A stretch of DNA of 8,129 nt from Nitrospirota bacterium (GTDB taxonomy: Bacteria; Nitrospirota; UBA9217). The position numbers and the translations under genes were made by a program. The number at the start of each line of letters is the position of its first letter. Positions within the stretch are counted from its first letter, which is position 1. Location of the stretch: the NCBI GenBank assembly GCA_013334545.1, contig JAAXXJ010000125.1, forward strand, positions 1 through 8,129, given 5' to 3'. Positions 7,010 to 8,129 of this stretch are shown here, piece after piece. The notes beneath the pieces were generated by a model. The model searched no databases, had not been told where the DNA came from, and saw nothing but the letters and a program-made list of their open reading frames with translations.

Positions 7010-7180
7010 TTAATGGTGGATCTCAATACGCTCACCCTTGATGCCCAACAGCTTAAAGAGAAGCTCTATGGCGGCCGCAATAAGCACGCCCAATCCCGAC
7101 ATGGTTACAACGGTGACCAAACCAAACAATACATGATTGTTCTTGTTCAGATCAACGAGCCACTGATTAATACTTTCCAT
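7010..7180 (-). CDS. Small single-span membrane protein (56 aa), first gene of the permease cluster
   Basis: A complete 56-codon gene starts MESINQWLVDLNKNNHVLFG and has one hydrophobic span at about residues 17-43 (VLFGLVTVVTMSGLGVLIAA and onward). It is followed by FKLLGIKGERIEIHH. The ATG at 7180 has a good Shine-Dalgarno, GGGGGTG, seven bases upstream. The stop at 7010 is 24 bases before the start of the 49-aa gene, so both are probably co-transcribed with the permease and uspA. The C-terminal tail is mixed-charge with a terminal His-His. No family was recognised. The shared arrangement of one span followed by K-[LM]-LGI-x-G suggests it is related in role, perhaps in origin, to the 49-aa protein. 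Together they may be a pair of accessory subunits for the permease; this is inferred from position and topology. Confidence 0.82.
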   Translation of the reverse strand: MESINQWLVDLNKNNHVLFGLVTVVTMSGLGVLIAAAIELLFKLLGIKGERIEIHH

Positions 7181-7341
7181 AACGTTTCACCCCCTTTCCA
7201 TTTTTATGAATAATGATTTTAGATCACGGCGAGTAATGCACTATTGAAGCAATCACGTGAAACACCCTCGTGCTGCCAAACCGTGACGATTGGACGGCTT
7301 TTTATCCGACGGTGCAAAAAGGATGTGAGCAATACACTGCC
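7181..7341. other. Intergenic region upstream of the permease cluster
   Basis: These 161 bases separate the gntR stop from the 56-aa gene and hold no credible coding sequence. Visible items are the ribosome site at 7188-7194, a perfect 8-bp palindrome TCACGTGA at 7253-7260, and a TAATGAT half-site at 7211-7217. The half-site matches an arm of the inverted repeat upstream of gntR. The promoter of the permease cluster is probably here, but I see no convincing pair of -35 and -10 boxes. Confidence 0.4.
7188..7194 (-). promoter_or_regulatory. Ribosome binding site of the 56-aa gene
   Basis: GGGGGTG on the minus strand, within AAAGGGGGTG, lies seven bases before the ATG at 7180. It fixes the start of the first small gene. 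Confidence 0.75.
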
Positions 7342-8082
7342 TTACGCTACCTTCCTTTCGAACTCTATGAAGAATCTGAACCTGTCGGACCGTTTTATCG
7401 AGCGAATGAACATCACTTGTGTATCTCCTGAATAGATCTGCTGCTCCATCACGAGAGCAGGCGCGCCTCCCGCAAGCCCCAGCAGCGCTGCTTCCTCGTC
7501 GGTAAGATAGGACATCTCGATATAATCCTTTATCTTTGTTACTGTTATGTTGTATTTTTTTTCGAGAATATCAAAAATGGATTCGTTCGCTACATCCTCC
7601 TCAAGCAACGACGGGCATACTTGATATGGTATGTATGCTTCCTGGAGCAGAACCGGCTCATTCTCGATCGACCGCAGCCGCTTGATGAAAATGACATGAC
7701 GGTCAGCAGAAATATTGAGTTTGAGGTCCAGATCATCATCAGGCATCATCACGGTCTTGGCAAGCACCTTCGTGGAAAAGGTCATGCCTGCATCCAGCAT
7801 CAGCTCCTTAAAACTGGTATGCATGGTAAGGCCCTCAGGGATCACTCTTTTGCATACAAACGTCCCTTTGCCCTGCTGTCGCGTCAGATATCCTTTTCTG
7901 ACCAGCTCTAGGATAGCCAGACGGACCGTAGCTTTGCTGACCTCGTATGATTTACAGAGATCCCCTTCAGTCGGGATCTGGGAGCCGACGAGCCACTCGC
8001 CATTTTCCAACTTTGCCTTCATAATGTCGTAGAGCTGAACGTAAAGTTTCTGTGAACTGTCACGCTCGATTATTTTTTCCAT
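7342..8082 (-). CDS. GntR-family transcriptional regulator, HutC subfamily (wHTH plus UTRA domain)
   Basis: This 246-residue protein is typical in length for the HutC subfamily. Residues 11-76 form the GntR winged helix: LYVQLYDIMKAKLENGEW, then IPTEGDLCKSYEVSKATVR with the recognition helix, then RKGYLTRQQGKGTFV as the wing. Residues about 90-240 match a UTRA ligand-binding domain, including VIFIKRLRSIENEPVLLQEAYIP in abbreviated form (130-152) and the closing strand region RSDRFRFFIEF. UTRA domains sense small metabolites such as sugar phosphates, fatty acids, histidine intermediates or phosphonates; the ligand here is unknown. The start ATG at 8082 lacks a clear Shine-Dalgarno, but the N-terminus is the expected length. 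It lies 161 bp upstream of the permease cluster on the same strand and is its likely regulator. The AT-rich region before it carries an inverted repeat suited to autoregulation. Confidence 0.95.
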   Translation of the reverse strand: MEKIIERDSSQKLYVQLYDIMKAKLENGEWLVGSQIPTEGDLCKSYEVSKATVRLAILELVRKGYLTRQQGKGTFVCKRVIPEGLTMHTSFKELMLDAGMTFSTKVLAKTVMMPDDDLDLKLNISADRHVIFIKRLRSIENEPVLLQEAYIPYQVCPSLLEEDVANESIFDILEKKYNITVTKIKDYIEMSYLTDEEAALLGLAGGAPALVMEQQIYSGDTQVMFIRSIKRSDRFRFFIEFERKVA

Positions 8083-8103
8083 AAGTAATTACCAAATAGT
8101 ATA

Positions 8104-8128
8104 TATCATTATATCTAATTTAATGATA
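8104..8128. promoter_or_regulatory. 8-bp inverted repeat upstream of gntR, candidate operator
   Basis: TATCATTA (8104-8111) and TAATGATA (8121-8128) are perfect inverted arms with a 9-base spacer, 21 bases upstream of the gntR start and within a very AT-rich stretch. The arm-to-arm distance of 17 bases puts both halves near the same face of the helix, as expected for a dimeric repressor. It does not match the short GT/AC-type operators usual for HutC proteins, so chance in AT-rich DNA remains possible. Confidence 0.35.
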
Positions 8129-8129
8129 A

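Noticed and set aside
7013..7213. Plus-strand 66-codon frame opposite the 56-aa gene
   Set aside because: It has no ribosome site or membrane or domain signal, while the opposite strand has a strong Shine-Dalgarno and a clear membrane span.
7298..7321. CTTTTT/AAAAAG stem as a terminator after gntR
   Set aside because: The 6-bp stem is almost all A-T with a 12-base loop, too weak to support a terminator call.
1..8129. CRISPR arrays, tRNA or rRNA genes, insertion sequences
   Set aside because: No regularly spaced repeats, cloverleaf-like segments, transposase motifs or terminal inverted repeats were seen.

Overview
The window is chromosomal DNA from a GC-moderate, probably anaerobic bacterium. 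The gene content (pyruvate-phosphate-dikinase-like proteins beside a CBS protein, a TauE/SafE permease, a universal stress protein) suggests Desulfobacterota (former Deltaproteobacteria) or Nitrospirota. That placement is inferred from gene content only; there is no rRNA or other marker gene here.

Left half (1-5080): two paralogous PEP-synthase-like genes lie back to back with a small CBS-domain gene between them. The left paralog (minus strand, 588 residues visible, C-terminus beyond position 1) sits 36 bp downstream of the CBS gene, probably in one operon. The right paralog (plus strand, complete) is divergent from the CBS gene. Both carry a non-standard N-terminal region of about 120 residues, an ATP-grasp domain and a phosphohistidine swivelling domain. 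In the complete copy, the usual C-terminal PEP/pyruvate TIM barrel is replaced by about 260 residues that I do not recognise as a characterised domain.

Middle (5081-5137): the right paralog and the UspA gene converge on a perfect 13-bp inverted repeat, probably a transcription terminator.

Right half (5138-7180, all minus strand): a tight four-gene cluster reads 56-aa single-span membrane protein, 49-aa single-span membrane protein, TauE/SafE-type permease (413 aa), UspA protein. The last three genes are separated by 1-2 bp, with Shine-Dalgarno sequences inside or just at the end of the preceding gene. The two small genes have strong ribosome sites and look real. The permease has an extra soluble segment of about 70 residues before its last membrane span.

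Right edge (7342-8082, minus strand): a GntR/HutC-family repressor with a UTRA effector domain lies upstream of the permease cluster in the same direction and is its likely local regulator. An AT-rich upstream region holds an 8-bp inverted repeat that could be its operator.

Working picture (inference): a ligand-responsive repressor controls an anion-transport module with small accessory subunits and a nucleotide-binding stress protein. Beside it is a PEP-synthase-like phosphotransfer module accompanied by an adenylate-sensing CBS protein. Nothing in the sequence proves the two modules work together.
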